A program made the position numbers and the translations under genes. The notes beneath the pieces were generated by a model, which did not search any database, was not told the DNA's origin, and saw only the letters and a list, made by a program, of their open reading frames with translations. From Alteraurantiacibacter aquimixticola (GTDB lineage Bacteria > Pseudomonadota > Alphaproteobacteria > Sphingomonadales > Sphingomonadaceae), in the NCBI RefSeq assembly GCF_004965515.1, contig NZ_SSHH01000001.1, forward strand, positions 561,280 to 625,279: a DNA stretch of 64,000 bases, in the 5' to 3' direction. Below are positions 17,574 through 26,955 of the stretch, piece by piece. Position 1 is the stretch's first letter; each line of letters begins with the position of its first letter.

Positions 17574-19046
17574 ATGAAACTGCTTTCACCGCTCTACCGG
17601 CACCCACAGGATCGTCCGGCTGTCCGGGTTGCGGACGATGTCTTCGATTACGGTCGCCTGACCCGCGATATCGATGCGATGGCGCGCTGGCTGCGCTTGC
17701 ACGGGCTGGAGCAGGGCGACCATGTCGGCCTCAACCACTACCGCAAGCATGTCACCACCTATTGGGAATGGATCATGCAGCTGGGCTGCCTGCGGGCTGG
17801 GCTGGCCAGCTCGATCGAGCTGGGAGCGCGCGCGGCTCAGGATCGCAAGGCGGTGCTGGGCTGGGAGGGAGACTTTGCCAATGCCGATCCCGGGGAGCAG
17901 CAGCTGGTGTTCGCGCCACAAGGGTCTGCGCCACTCGACGAACAGCTGGACATCCCCGATGCGGTCCTTCCCGATGATCTGGAGGAGCGCGCCCAGCGGA
18001 TCTTCCAGACCTCCGGATCGACCGGGCTGCCCAAGTTGGTGCGGCTGGGGCGGGACGTGCTGCACTACCGCGTAGAGCAGGTCTGGCGCAGCGGTTATTT
18101 TGGTGCCGATGTCTGCATGCATGCGGCCTTCCGGCTGCTGGTCACGGCCGGCTTTCGCTACCCCCTGGCAGCGTGGCAGGCGGGCGGTGTGGTTGTGCTG
18201 AGGGCCCTCGCGCGCGAAGCGGCATCACCGGGGCCCTCTATCGCGGCGGCGAGTTTCATTGCGACTTCGCCTTTCCTCATGAACCAGCTGGCGCAGGCGC
18301 TGCCGGGCACCTTGCCCGGGCGGGAGCGCAGGACCATCCAGCTGGTCGGCGGGCGCACGCCGATCGACTTGCGAAACCGGCTGCTGGGGCAGATCGCCGG
18401 GCGGGTGCTGGTCGGCTACGGCACGACCGAGACCGGGCTGATCGCACAGGGTCGCAGCGCCGTGCTGGCGCGGCATCCGGGGGCTACCGGCTTCCTGGTC
18501 GACGGCGTGGAATTCGAGGTGGTGGACGCGGCGGGATTGCCGCTGCCCATTGGCGAGGAAGGCGATGTCCGTGTCCGCTCGCCCGGCATGATCGAGACGG
18601 AGTTGCGCAGCGCGGATGCTGCCGAGGGCCCCGGCTGGCGTGACGGCTGGTTCTATCCCGGCGATCGCGCGATCCTGTTCGAAGATGGCATGGTCGCGGT
18701 TACGGGCCGCAGTGCGGAAACGGCCAATCTTGGCGGCCTCACCATCCACCTGCCGCAGATCGAGGAGGCTGTCGCCAGCGTGCCGGGAGTTGCGGGCGTA
18801 GGCGCGGTGACGATCAATTCCGCTGCCGAGGACATATTGGTGGTGGGCGTGGAGGCCAAGGCCTCGCTGGACGAGACCGAGCTGCGCGCATCGCTCGCCC
18901 GCTTCTTTCCCGCCGAACAGCGCGTGTGGTTCGTGCAGCTGCCGCAGATACCGCGCAGCTCCATGGGCAAGGTTACGCGCGGGGCACTGCGCGATATGCT
19001 GAAGCGGGAGCTGGAGGCTTTTCGGAAGGCTGGGCAGACCGCCTGA
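17574..19046 (+). CDS. AMP-forming acyl-CoA synthetase/ligase family protein
   Basis: The product belongs to the adenylate-forming ANL superfamily, which activates carboxylates as acyl-AMP. The P-loop QTSGSTGLPK lies at about 145-154, and YGTTETG at 282-288 is the A5 motif. GWFYPGDRAILFEDG with a C-terminal SSMGKVTRG supplies the hinge and catalytic Lys region. At 490 residues it is short, and the N-terminal third is divergent. The substrate is not predictable; no acyl-carrier or thioesterase partner is adjacent. ATG 17574 is chosen; ATG 17523 in the same frame would add 17 residues. A bidirectional terminator follows. Confidence 0.78.
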   Translation: MKLLSPLYRHPQDRPAVRVADDVFDYGRLTRDIDAMARWLRLHGLEQGDHVGLNHYRKHVTTYWEWIMQLGCLRAGLASSIELGARAAQDRKAVLGWEGDFANADPGEQQLVFAPQGSAPLDEQLDIPDAVLPDDLEERAQRIFQTSGSTGLPKLVRLGRDVLHYRVEQVWRSGYFGADVCMHAAFRLLVTAGFRYPLAAWQAGGVVVLRALAREAASPGPSIAAASFIATSPFLMNQLAQALPGTLPGRERRTIQLVGGRTPIDLRNRLLGQIAGRVLVGYGTTETGLIAQGRSAVLARHPGATGFLVDGVEFEVVDAAGLPLPIGEEGDVRVRSPGMIETELRSADAAEGPGWRDGWFYPGDRAILFEDGMVAVTGRSAETANLGGLTIHLPQIEEAVASVPGVAGVGAVTINSAAEDILVVGVEAKASLDETELRASLARFFPAEQRVWFVQLPQIPRSSMGKVTRGALRDMLKRELEAFRKAGQTA

Positions 19047-19069
19047 GCGCAACTCTGTGTTGCACACGA

Positions 19070-19104
19070 AAAAGGGGCGCCCGGTTTCCCGGACGCCCCT
19101 TTTC
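19070..19104. terminator. Bidirectional intrinsic terminator between the ligase gene and glnA
   Basis: Arms GGGGCG-CCGG and CCGG-CGCCCC (19074-19099) form a 10-pair stem with one mismatch and a four-base loop. The stem is flanked by four A on the left and four T on the right. It therefore works as an intrinsic terminator for the plus-strand ligase gene and the minus-strand glnA, whose stops lie 24 and 23 bases away. Confidence 0.88.
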
Positions 19105-19126
19105 GTTGGCGAACTGACCGCTGGGA

Positions 19127-20536
19127 TCAGCTGCTGTAATACATGTCGTATTCGACCGGGCTCGGCGTCTGCTCGAAGCGATAGACGTCTTCCCACTTCA
19201 GTTCGATATAGGCTTCGATCTGGTCCTTGGTGAACACGTCGCCCTTCAGCAGGAACTCGTTGTCGGCTTCCAGCGATTCCAGGGCCTCGCGCAGCGAGCC
19301 GCAGACGGTCGGCACTTCGGCCAGCTCTTCCGGCGGCAGGTCGTAGAGGTTCTTGTCCATCGCCTCGCCCGGGTGGATCTTGTTCTCGATCCCGTCGATG
19401 CCGGCCATCAGCAGGGCCGAGAAGGCGAGGTAGGGGTTCGCCAGCGGATCGGGGAAGCGGAATTCGACGCGCTTGGCCTTCTCACCCGAACCGTAGGGAA
19501 TACGGCAGGAAGCGGAGCGGTTGCGGGCCGAATAGGCCAGCAGCACGGGAGCCTCGAAGCCCGGCACCAGGCGCTTGTAGCTATTGGTGGTCGGGTTGGT
19601 GAAGGCGTTGATCGCCTTGGCGTGCTTCACCACGCCGCCGATGTAATGGAGGCAGGTTTCTGACAGGCCAGCATAGCCATTGCCTGCGAAGGTGGGCTTG
19701 CCGTCCTTCCAGATCGACATGTGGGTGTGCATGCCGGAGCCGTTGTCCATGCGGATCGGCTTGGGCATGAAAGTCGCCGTCTTGCCATAGGCCTGCGCGA
19801 CCTGCTGCACGACATACTTGTAGATCTGCACGTGGTCGGCAGTCTGCACCAGCGTGCCGAAAGTGATGCCCAGCTCATGCTGCGCGGCGGCCACTTCGTG
19901 GTGATGCTTGTCCATGGGCAGGCCCATTTCGGCCATCGTGGAGACCATTTCCGCGCGGATATCCATGCAGCTGTCGACCGGAGCGACGGGGAAATAGCCA
20001 CCCTTGGCGCGCGGGCGGTGAGCCAGGTTGCCGGCTTCGTATTCCTTGCCGGTATTGGTCGGCAGCTCGATATCGTCGATGGCGAAGCCCGAGCCGGCAT
20101 AGCCGTCCTCGAAGCGGACATCGTCGAACATGAAGAATTCGGGTTCCGGGCCGACATAGACGGTGTCGCCGATGCCGGTGGACTTCAGGTAAGCTTCGGC
20201 GCGCTTGGCGGTCGAACGCGGGTCACGCGCGTAGAATTCGCCGTTGGACGGTTCCACGATGTCGCAGTTGATGACCATCATCGGCGTGGCGCTGAAGGGG
20301 TCGATCCACACGGCATCGAGGTCCGGCTTCAGGATCATGTCGGACTCGTTGATGGCTTTCCAGCCCTCGATCGAGGAGCCGTCGAACATCATGCCTTCTT
20401 CCAGCATGTCCTCGTCCACCACGCTGGCGCACATCGACAGGTGCTGCCACTTGCCCTTGGGATCGGTGAAGCGGACATCGACCCATTCGATCTCCTCGTC
20501 CTTGATCCGCTTAACGATCTTGGATGCACTCGACAT
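19127..20536 (-). CDS. glnA: Glutamine synthetase, type I
   Basis: GlnA makes glutamine from glutamate, ammonia and ATP. The 469-residue length matches GSI-beta dodecameric enzymes. [42 protein letters not shown] and the [14 protein letters not shown] loop are all present. Tyr398 in NLYDLPPEE is the site adenylylated by GlnE in this subtype. ATG 20536 has GGAAGG upstream and gives the usual [20 protein letters not shown] start. It lies 83 bases after glnB on the same strand, the standard alphaproteobacterial glnB-glnA pair, so nitrogen control through PII is expected. Confidence 0.96.
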   Translation of the reverse strand: MSSASKIVKRIKDEEIEWVDVRFTDPKGKWQHLSMCASVVDEDMLEEGMMFDGSSIEGWKAINESDMILKPDLDAVWIDPFSATPMMVINCDIVEPSNGEFYARDPRSTAKRAEAYLKSTGIGDTVYVGPEPEFFMFDDVRFEDGYAGSGFAIDDIELPTNTGKEYEAGNLAHRPRAKGGYFPVAPVDSCMDIRAEMVSTMAEMGLPMDKHHHEVAAAQHELGITFGTLVQTADHVQIYKYVVQQVAQAYGKTATFMPKPIRMDNGSGMHTHMSIWKDGKPTFAGNGYAGLSETCLHYIGGVVKHAKAINAFTNPTTNSYKRLVPGFEAPVLLAYSARNRSASCRIPYGSGEKAKRVEFRFPDPLANPYLAFSALLMAGIDGIENKIHPGEAMDKNLYDLPPEELAEVPTVCGSLREALESLEADNEFLLKGDVFTKDQIEAYIELKWEDVYRFEQTPSPVEYDMYYSS

Positions 20537-20619
20537 GACTTTTCCTTCCTTGATCACTTGATCTGTGTCGGTTGGTATTGCGGCCGGCTGGTCCCGGCTC
20601 GATCTGGTAATGTTGCGGT

Positions 20620-21060
<441 letters not shown>

Positions 21061-21184
21061 TCATGCCAAGGTCCGGCGCAAGGGGGTAGACAATCGCGCA
21101 GCGTTCCGAAAGGGCGGATTCGCAAGAATGGAATCATTTTTGCAAATGTGCCGAAACAAAACTACGGCACGACTAGCTGAAAGT

Positions 21185-21224
21185 TGCCCAAAATTTTGGC
21201 AGAGACCTGCCCAATATTTAGGCA
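21185..21224. promoter_or_regulatory. Tandem 17-bp near-palindromes upstream of glnB
   Basis: Two copies of TGCCCAAWATTTWGGCA lie at 21185-21201 and 21208-21224, with starts 23 bp apart, in the otherwise empty 276-base gap between the glnB start and the argC stop. They are AT-rich, palindromic and about 230 bp upstream of glnB, the geometry of an enhancer or repressor pair. They resemble NtrC sites (TGC-N11-GCA) only loosely. No convincing sigma-54 promoter was seen below them. Confidence 0.4.
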
Positions 21225-21234
21225 ACAACCAACT

Positions 21235-22161
21235 TTAGAGCCGCAATCCTGCAGTTTCCTCGCAGCCCGCCATCAAGTTGAGCGATTGCACTGCCGCGCC
21301 ACTCGCACCCTTGCCGAGATTGTCGAGTACGGCCACCAGCCGTGCCTGGTCGCCCGCCTCGTCGGAAAAGACATAGAGCGTCAGCTTGTCGCTGGGTTCG
21401 GCGGATTGCCGCAGCAGCAGTTCGGACGGGTTCTCCTCCGCCACTTCGACCACCGGGCTGTCGGCATAATATGCCTTCAGCGTTTCATGCAGCTGCGAGG
21501 GCTTGGCGGCCGCGCGCATGGCTTCGAGCGCCACCGGCACTTCCACCACCATGCCGCGATGGGCAGGGATCACGGCGGGCGAGAAGACCGGCGGATGGGC
21601 GAGGCCCACCCGCTGCTGCATTTCCGGAATATGCTTGTGGCCCAGCGTCAGCGCATAGCTGCGAAAGGCGATGTCGCGATCCTCCTCAAACCGTTCGATC
21701 AGCGACTTTCCGCCGCCTGAATAGCCGGAGACCGCATGGACCGAATAGGCCCATTCGCGCGGCAGCAACCGTTCGCGGATCAGCGGGGTCATCAGGGCGA
21801 TGAAGCCAGTGGAATAGCAACCCGGATTGCTCACCCGGTCGGCACCTGCGACCACCGGGCGGCCGACGATCTCGGGAAAGCCGTAGATCCAGCCCGAGGC
21901 GGTACGATGCGCGGTGCTGGCGTCGATTACCCGGGTCTTGCTGCCCTCATCGATCATCGCCACCGCTTCGCGCGCGGCATCGTCGGGCAGGCAAAGGATG
22001 GCGAAATCGGCGAAGTTCAGCGCCTGACGCCGGCATTCGGCATCCTTGCGCTCATCGTTGCTCAGCTTGACGAGGTCGAATTCGGGCCGCCCTGCCAGCC
22101 GGTCGGCGATCTCCAGCCCGGTGGTGCCCGCACCGCCGTCTATGAAGACGTTGAAGGCCAT
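21235..22161 (-). CDS. argC: N-acetyl-gamma-glutamyl-phosphate reductase
   Basis: ArgC reduces N-acetylglutamyl phosphate to the semialdehyde, the third step of arginine synthesis. The 308-residue product is the shorter (type 2) form. It has a Rossmann start FIDGGAGTTGLEIADRL, the catalytic Cys115 in SNPGCYSTG, SGYSGGGKS, and the conserved GHKHIPEM with its substrate-binding His. The start overlaps the SH3-protein stop by one base, so it is the last gene of a three-gene minus-strand operon with an M17 aminopeptidase. Confidence 0.94.
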   Translation of the reverse strand: MAFNVFIDGGAGTTGLEIADRLAGRPEFDLVKLSNDERKDAECRRQALNFADFAILCLPDDAAREAVAMIDEGSKTRVIDASTAHRTASGWIYGFPEIVGRPVVAGADRVSNPGCYSTGFIALMTPLIRERLLPREWAYSVHAVSGYSGGGKSLIERFEEDRDIAFRSYALTLGHKHIPEMQQRVGLAHPPVFSPAVIPAHRGMVVEVPVALEAMRAAAKPSQLHETLKAYYADSPVVEVAEENPSELLLRQSAEPSDKLTLYVFSDEAGDQARLVAVLDNLGKGASGAAVQSLNLMAGCEETAGLRL

Positions 22162-22538
22162 CAGCTGACCGGTTCCAGCCGGTCGACATGGACATAACCC
22201 ACCGGCCCTTCAAGCGAGAGGCAGCCCCAGGCCCATTGGCCGGTAATATCGAGCAGTTCGAAACTGTCGCCTTCCATCAGCGTACAAAGTTCCTTCGCAT
22301 CTTCCTGCGGGGCGCCCAGCAGCGGCGCGCCGCCGGGCATCACGGTGCGCGGCTGGGGCACGGCGTAATGTGGCACGAAATATTTTCCGGCGAGGCCGAT
22401 ATGCGCAAGGTCCCCGCGCAGCGGCAGGCGTGAGGGATCGGGCCGCACAACCGGCCCGTTGAGCACGAAAGGGCCCTGCGCATGCGTCGGTTTCTGGCTG
22501 TCTGCGCCCTGTGTCACCGTATCTACGTCCAAATTCAT
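22161..22538 (-). CDS. SH3-like domain protein, possibly a truncated NlpC/P60 peptidase
   Basis: The 125-residue product contains LPLRGDLAHIGLAGKYFVPHY and a single bacterial SH3-like fold ending GQWAWGCLSLEGPVGYVHVD, then stops. In sphingomonads this kind of N-terminal half normally precedes an NlpC/P60 (C40) catalytic domain, and none follows here. It has no signal peptide. Argc starts inside its stop codon, and an M17 aminopeptidase lies upstream. It may be a functional wall-peptide-binding remnant or a decaying gene; the intact coupling to argC argues for continued translation. Confidence 0.7.
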   Translation of the reverse strand: MNLDVDTVTQGADSQKPTHAQGPFVLNGPVVRPDPSRLPLRGDLAHIGLAGKYFVPHYAVPQPRTVMPGGAPLLGAPQEDAKELCTLMEGDSFELLDITGQWAWGCLSLEGPVGYVHVDRLEPVS

Positions 22539-22606
22539 CCGGCGGCGATTAGACGCGCGCGCGCGTCGCGGCAAGTTCGCTGGCCCCGGGGCTGTTAATG
22601 ATGTTC

Positions 22607-23989
22607 TCAGCCGTAGCGCTGCTTCAACACATGAAAGGCCGCGCGCAGGCCCAATGCTGCACCGCCCTTGGGCCTGCCGGGCTTGGCGACGGGCCGCCAG
22701 GCGAATGTGTCGAAATGCGCCCATTCGATCCCTTCGCCGACGAACTTGTCGAGGAAGCTGGCTGCAACGCTCGCACCCGCAAAGCCGTTCTTGTGCGTGT
22801 TGTTGGTGTCGGCAATGTCGGATTTCAGCCACTCGGCGTAAGCGTCGTGCAGCGGCAGCCGCCAGGGCGCATCATCATGCGCGCGGCCTGCCGCGAGCAA
22901 TTCGTCTGCGGTCTCGTCGCGGCGGGTAAACAGGGCGGGGAGGTCCGGCCCCACCGCCACGCGCGCTGCACCCGTCAGGGTGGCGAAATCGATCACAAGC
23001 TCCGGATCGCTCTCGCTGGCATAGGTCAGCGCATCGCCCAGGATCAGCCGTCCCTCGGCATCGGTATTGCCGATCTCCACAGTGAGGCCCTTGCGGCTGG
23101 AGAGCACGTCACCAGGGCGGAAGGAATTGCCCGCAATGGCATTCTCCACCGCCGGGACCAGGCAGTGCAACCGGACCTTCAGGCCGGCCTGCATGACCAG
23201 TTTGGCCAACGCCAGCGCATGCGCCGCACCGCCCATATCCTTCTTCATCAGCAGCATTCCGGCGGCCGACTTGATGTCGAGCCCGCCCGAATCGAAGGCC
23301 ACGCCCTTGCCGACGATGGCGATACGCGGATGGGCATCATCGCCCCAGTTAAGTTCGATCAGTCGCGGCGCATGCTCGCGCGCGGCGGCGCGGCCTACCG
23401 CATGGACCATGGGGAAACCTGTCGCCAGGGCATCGCCGCGAACGACGTTGAAACGCGCGCCATGGGCATCGGCGATCGCCTTGGCCTCGGCCTCGATCGC
23501 TTCGGGGCCCATGTCTTCGGCCGGGGTATTGACCATGTCCTGCACCAGCGCGGTCGCCTGCACTTCGGCCGCGATGCTGTCGATCTTCCCGACTTCGCCG
23601 GTCAGCAATACGCGCGGCCCTTCGGCGTCCTCGTCCTTCATATAACGGTCGAAGACATATTGCCCGCTTTGCCAGCCGAACATGGCAGCGCCCGGTTCGC
23701 CCTTGGCGAGGCGATAGGTTCCGGCGGGCAGCCTTTCGGCGAGCTGGGCGAGGCACCAGCTCGAAAGCTGGTCCGGATTGGCGACGCCGCCCACGGCGAA
23801 CCAGCCCTCGCCATCGGGCACGATGCCGACCTGGTTTCCGCCACCGGTAAACTTCTGCGCCGCCAGCGCCGCGCGCTGGGGGCCGCTCAGCTCCTTGGCG
23901 AAGCTGTCGAACCCGTCCTTGTTGACGAGGTGGATCGCGACGGCATCCTGCCCGCGATCCGGCTGGATCAAATCGGTTTTTACGCTCAT
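22607..23989 (-). CDS. Leucyl aminopeptidase family protein (M17)
   Basis: This is a dizinc exopeptidase that removes N-terminal residues from peptides in the cytoplasm. The 460-residue product carries the catalytic KGVAFDSGGLDIK segment and the M17 signature NTDAEGRLILGDAL. The N-terminal 150 residues are less conserved, as usual for the PepB/PepA-like group. The start at ATG 23989 is chosen because it begins just before the recognisable N-terminal domain. It is the first gene of the minus-strand set with the SH3 protein and argC. It diverges from the lipoprotein gene at 24027. Confidence 0.9.
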   Translation of the reverse strand: MSVKTDLIQPDRGQDAVAIHLVNKDGFDSFAKELSGPQRAALAAQKFTGGGNQVGIVPDGEGWFAVGGVANPDQLSSWCLAQLAERLPAGTYRLAKGEPGAAMFGWQSGQYVFDRYMKDEDAEGPRVLLTGEVGKIDSIAAEVQATALVQDMVNTPAEDMGPEAIEAEAKAIADAHGARFNVVRGDALATGFPMVHAVGRAAAREHAPRLIELNWGDDAHPRIAIVGKGVAFDSGGLDIKSAAGMLLMKKDMGGAAHALALAKLVMQAGLKVRLHCLVPAVENAIAGNSFRPGDVLSSRKGLTVEIGNTDAEGRLILGDALTYASESDPELVIDFATLTGAARVAVGPDLPALFTRRDETADELLAAGRAHDDAPWRLPLHDAYAEWLKSDIADTNNTHKNGFAGASVAASFLDKFVGEGIEWAHFDTFAWRPVAKPGRPKGGAALGLRAAFHVLKQRYG

Positions 23990-24026
23990 AAGCGCTCTCT
24001 GCCCGCACCGGGCGATTTTGGGAAGC

Positions 24027-24842
24027 ATGAGGATTCGCATGGGGAAAGTTTATTGGGCGCTGGCATCGGGCCTGCTGCTCATGTCCTGCCGCGAGGAGGC
24101 ACCAGAGCCCCTGCCCAGCGAAAGTGCCGCCGCCACGCCTGTCCCGCCCGAAACGCCCGCCATCGTCAGTGGCGCGCGCGACGTGCGGGAGGAAACGGAT
24201 GATTTCCTGTTCGAATATTCCTACCCGGTCGAAGCGGGCCGCATTCCCGCGCTCGCCGCCATGCTCGACGCGCGGCTGGAGCGCGAGCGCACATCGCTGG
24301 CGCGCCAGAGTGCAGAGGCGCGCGAGGATGCAGGCGATGACGGCTTTCCGTTCAACAAATACTCCACCGGAGTGGAATGGCAGGTGGTCGCCGATACGCC
24401 GCGCTTCCTGAGTCTTTCCGCATCGCTCAGCTCCTATTCTGGCGGTGCGCATGGCAATTACGGCTTCGATTCGCTGGTCTGGGACCGGGAGGCCGATGCA
24501 GCGCTGGAGCCGGTCGCCATGTTCACCAGCCTCGCCGCTCTGGAAGAGGTGCTGGGCGAAGACCTGTGCGACATGCTGAATGTGGAGCGGGCAACGCGTC
24601 GTGGCGAGCCAATAGAGCCGGGCAGCGACGACATGTTCGACCAGTGCGTGCCGCTGTCCGACACGACCATCCTGCTAGGCTCCACCAATGGCCGCGCCTT
24701 CAACCGGATCGGCGTGCAGATGGGCCCCTATGTCGCCGGGCCTTATGCCGAGAGTGCGTATGAATTCACCCTGCCGGTAACGCGCGCGGTGATGGATACG
24801 GTCAAGGAAGACTATCGCAGCGCCTTCGCCCCTCGCAATTAG
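24027..24842 (+). CDS. Lipoprotein with DUF4163/DUF3298-like domain
   Basis: The 271-residue product begins with a lipoprotein signal peptide ending LLLMSC; Cys21 would be lipidated. After a Pro/Glu-rich spacer come two segments typical of the DUF4163-DUF3298 (RsiV-like) fold: LSASLSSYSGGAHGNYGFDS and a C-terminal MGPYVAGPYAESAYEFTLP. Family members are envelope proteins; some bind lysozyme, but no binding partner is evident here. TTTTGGGAAGC precedes ATG 24027. The stop is 16 bases upstream of map. Confidence 0.75.
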   Translation: MRIRMGKVYWALASGLLLMSCREEAPEPLPSESAAATPVPPETPAIVSGARDVREETDDFLFEYSYPVEAGRIPALAAMLDARLERERTSLARQSAEAREDAGDDGFPFNKYSTGVEWQVVADTPRFLSLSASLSSYSGGAHGNYGFDSLVWDREADAALEPVAMFTSLAALEEVLGEDLCDMLNVERATRRGEPIEPGSDDMFDQCVPLSDTTILLGSTNGRAFNRIGVQMGPYVAGPYAESAYEFTLPVTRAVMDTVKEDYRSAFAPRN

Positions 24843-24858
24843 CGCGCACAATCGCTAC

Positions 24859-25692
24859 ATGGGCCGCATGGTCGAATATCAGAACGTAACTGCAGACACC
24901 TCCGTCTATCGCGACGGAACTATCAAGCTGCACGGGCCGGAAGGCTTCGAAGGCATGCGCAAGGCCGGCAAGCTGGCGGCCGAGATTCTCGATGCGCTGG
25001 CCGATAAGGTCGTGCCCGGCGTAACCACGGGTGAACTCGACGATTTCGTGCGCGGCATGATGCTGGATGGCGGCGCGGTGCCCGCGACGCTGGGCTATCG
25101 CGGCTTCACGCATAGCTGCTGCACCTCGATCAACCATGTGATCTGCCACGGCATTCCGGGCGACAAGGTGCTGAAATCGGGCGATATCATCAATATCGAC
25201 GTGACCCCGCTGCTCGACGGCTGGCACGGCGATACCAGCCGCATGTTCCTGGTCGGCGATGTCTCCATCAAGGCGCGCCGCCTGGTCGATATCACCTATG
25301 AGTGCCTGATGATCGGGATCGAGAAGGCGAAGCCCGGCGCGCGGCTGGGCGATATCGGCGCGGCGATCCAGAGCCATGCCGAACAGCATCGCTATGGCGT
25401 GGTGCGCGAATTCTGCGGCCACGGCCTTGGCCGCCTGTTCCACGATGCGCCCGAAGTGGTCCACGCCGCGCGCGCAGGGACGGGGCCGGAGCTGAAGCCG
25501 GGCATGTTCATGACTATCGAACCGATGATCAATTCGGGCCGCCCGCATGCCAAGATGCTGAGCGACGGCTGGACCGCGGTGACCCGTGACCGCAGCCTGT
25601 CCGCCCAGTTCGAGCACTCGATCGGCATTACCGAGGATGGCTGCGAGATCTTCACTGCAAGCCCCAAGGGACAGCACCAGCCGCCTTATTGA
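24859..25692 (+). CDS. map: Methionine aminopeptidase, type I
   Basis: MetAP removes the initiator Met from nascent proteins. The 277-residue product has all five metal ligands of the pita-bread fold: Asp114 (INIDV), Asp125 (HGDTS), His188 (CGHGL), Glu221 (TIEPM) and Glu252 (FEHSI). His97 is the substrate-binding His. The first 25 residues are an extra N-terminal stretch without a zinc-finger domain. ATG 24868 is an alternative start. The gene follows the lipoprotein gene closely on the same strand. Confidence 0.95.
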   Translation: MGRMVEYQNVTADTSVYRDGTIKLHGPEGFEGMRKAGKLAAEILDALADKVVPGVTTGELDDFVRGMMLDGGAVPATLGYRGFTHSCCTSINHVICHGIPGDKVLKSGDIINIDVTPLLDGWHGDTSRMFLVGDVSIKARRLVDITYECLMIGIEKAKPGARLGDIGAAIQSHAEQHRYGVVREFCGHGLGRLFHDAPEVVHAARAGTGPELKPGMFMTIEPMINSGRPHAKMLSDGWTAVTRDRSLSAQFEHSIGITEDGCEIFTASPKGQHQPPY

Positions 25693-25761
25693 TCGGCATC
25701 AATGCGGCAAATCGCCGATCCTTCAATCCTGCGTTTGTCAGGATCAAAAAGGAGGATCAGC

Positions 25762-26205
25762 ATGACACGTCGCTTCGTCACCGCCGCCATCGCCCTTGCC
25801 ACTGCCGCAATGGCATTACCCGCCGCCGCGCAGCAATCGCCTGCCGAGGTGCAGGAACTCGCCAACCGCTGGACCGCCGCCTATAACAGCGTGGACGTTC
25901 CCGCCCTGTCGGATCTCTATTCCGACGATGCGGAACTCTACATCCATCGCGAGGGGCGCTTTATCGGCCGGGCGTCGATCGGCGATTACTGGGCTGCGGA
26001 CATGGACCGCGCCAATCCCATTACCGTTCTCAACGTCACCGATAGCGTTGTCGACAACGAGATGATGCTGGTACACGGCAACTATCAGGTGCTCGATCGC
26101 AATACCGGCGTCCCTCTGGGCGGCGGTCGCTTCGCGCATATCTGGGTGCTGGAGGAAGACGGATGGGAACTGGATCGGGACGTGTGGGTGGACCTGCAAT
26201 GGTAA
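25762..26205 (+). CDS. Exported SnoaL/NTF2-like protein
   Basis: The 147-residue product has a signal peptide (about 1-23, ending PAAAQ) and one NTF2-like (SnoaL/DUF4440) domain: VQELANRWTAAYNSVDVPALSDLYSDDAELYIHREG and a Trp-rich end. This cone fold binds small hydrophobic ligands or acts as an isomerase; no specific reaction can be assigned. GGAGGA lies just before ATG 25762, a strong ribosome site. Its stop overlaps the next gene's start by seven bases, pairing it with the cytochrome. Confidence 0.78.
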   Translation: MTRRFVTAAIALATAAMALPAAAQQSPAEVQELANRWTAAYNSVDVPALSDLYSDDAELYIHREGRFIGRASIGDYWAADMDRANPITVLNVTDSVVDNEMMLVHGNYQVLDRNTGVPLGGGRFAHIWVLEEDGWELDRDVWVDLQW

Positions 26206-26570
26206 GGATGGCGGCTGCGGCAGGGGCGGCTGCGCTCCTGCTGGCGGCCTGCCAGACTTATGGCGGGGAGGACGCTGTGCAGGCGACCCCGGCCAAACCT
26301 GTCGGCGGTGATACCCATGCTCTGGCGCAGGCGGCCTGCGGCGGGTGCCATTCGATCGAGCGGTTCGGCCTCTCCGCCAATCCGGAGGCGCCCGAATTTC
26401 CCACCATCGCCAACCGGCCGGGCCTGACCATTGCCACGCTCACCAACTGGCTGCGCGATGCGCATAATTATCCCGAGGAAATGGACTTCTACCTCGATGA
26501 CGATGAGGTGGCCGCGCTGGCGAATTACATCCTCACGCTGGAAGACGAGGACTACCAGCCGCCTATCTGA
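26199..26570 (+). CDS. Lipoprotein c-type cytochrome
   Basis: The 123-residue product has a lipobox (LLLAAC, Cys18) and one heme-binding motif CGGCH at residues 47-51, with Met95 as a likely sixth ligand in EEMDFYL. It is therefore a small monoheme cytochrome c tethered to the envelope, probably an electron carrier in the periplasm. The start ATG 26199 sits inside the preceding gene and puts the signal peptide at the N terminus. Heme must be attached by the Ccm system, two of whose genes (ccmA, ccmB) lie just downstream on the other strand. Confidence 0.85.
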   Translation: MVRMAAAAGAAALLLAACQTYGGEDAVQATPAKPVGGDTHALAQAACGGCHSIERFGLSANPEAPEFPTIANRPGLTIATLTNWLRDAHNYPEEMDFYLDDDEVAALANYILTLEDEDYQPPI

Positions 26571-26955
26571 GGTGGAGCAGGTGCGCTTCGCACCGCCTGC
26601 AATCCGAACTGCCGAAGCCTGGCAGCGGGAGATGGGCGCCCGCTGCCAGCAGGCGTTCGACCAGCGCGCATTCGCTGCCGCCGGGAAAGGCGAGGGCGGT
26701 GATGTCGCTCGCCGCCACGGTCAGCTGGTCGACATGCCAATGCGCCGACTTGTCGTGCCGCATATGCCGGCCCACGCGGGCGGCGATCCCGCCCGGCCCA
26801 TTGGCGCTGCCGCAATAGGCATAGCGGCCAGCGGGCAGGGTGAAGTCTCTCCTGCCGAAACGGCCGCTGGTCTCGCCTTCAAGATATAGCAGGAGGACAT
26901 AGGCGCCCTTGGCGGACGAAACCGGTGCCGCGTCGGAAAGCAGCGAGGCGATCAT
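26563..26955 (-). CDS. DUF123 / GIY-YIG-like nuclease family protein
   Basis: The 130-residue product resembles DUF123, a GIY-YIG-related domain best known fused to endonuclease III in archaea. It shows GAYVLLLYLEG, LPAGRYAYCGSANGPGGIAARV and HWHVDQL. The GIY-YIG core Tyr and Arg positions are present. The function is probably nucleic-acid related but unproven. Its stop overlaps the convergent cytochrome gene by eight bases, and its start overlaps the ccmB stop (ATGA), so it is cotranscribed with ccmAB. Confidence 0.75.
   Translation of the reverse strand: MIASLLSDAAPVSSAKGAYVLLLYLEGETSGRFGRRDFTLPAGRYAYCGSANGPGGIAARVGRHMRHDKSAHWHVDQLTVAASDITALAFPGGSECALVERLLAAGAHLPLPGFGSSDCRRCEAHLLHLR

Noticed and set aside
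22598-24202. A 534-codon plus-strand frame opposite the M17 aminopeptidase
   Set aside because: It is another antisense shadow; the minus strand carries the M17 signature and the shadow has no recognisable domain.
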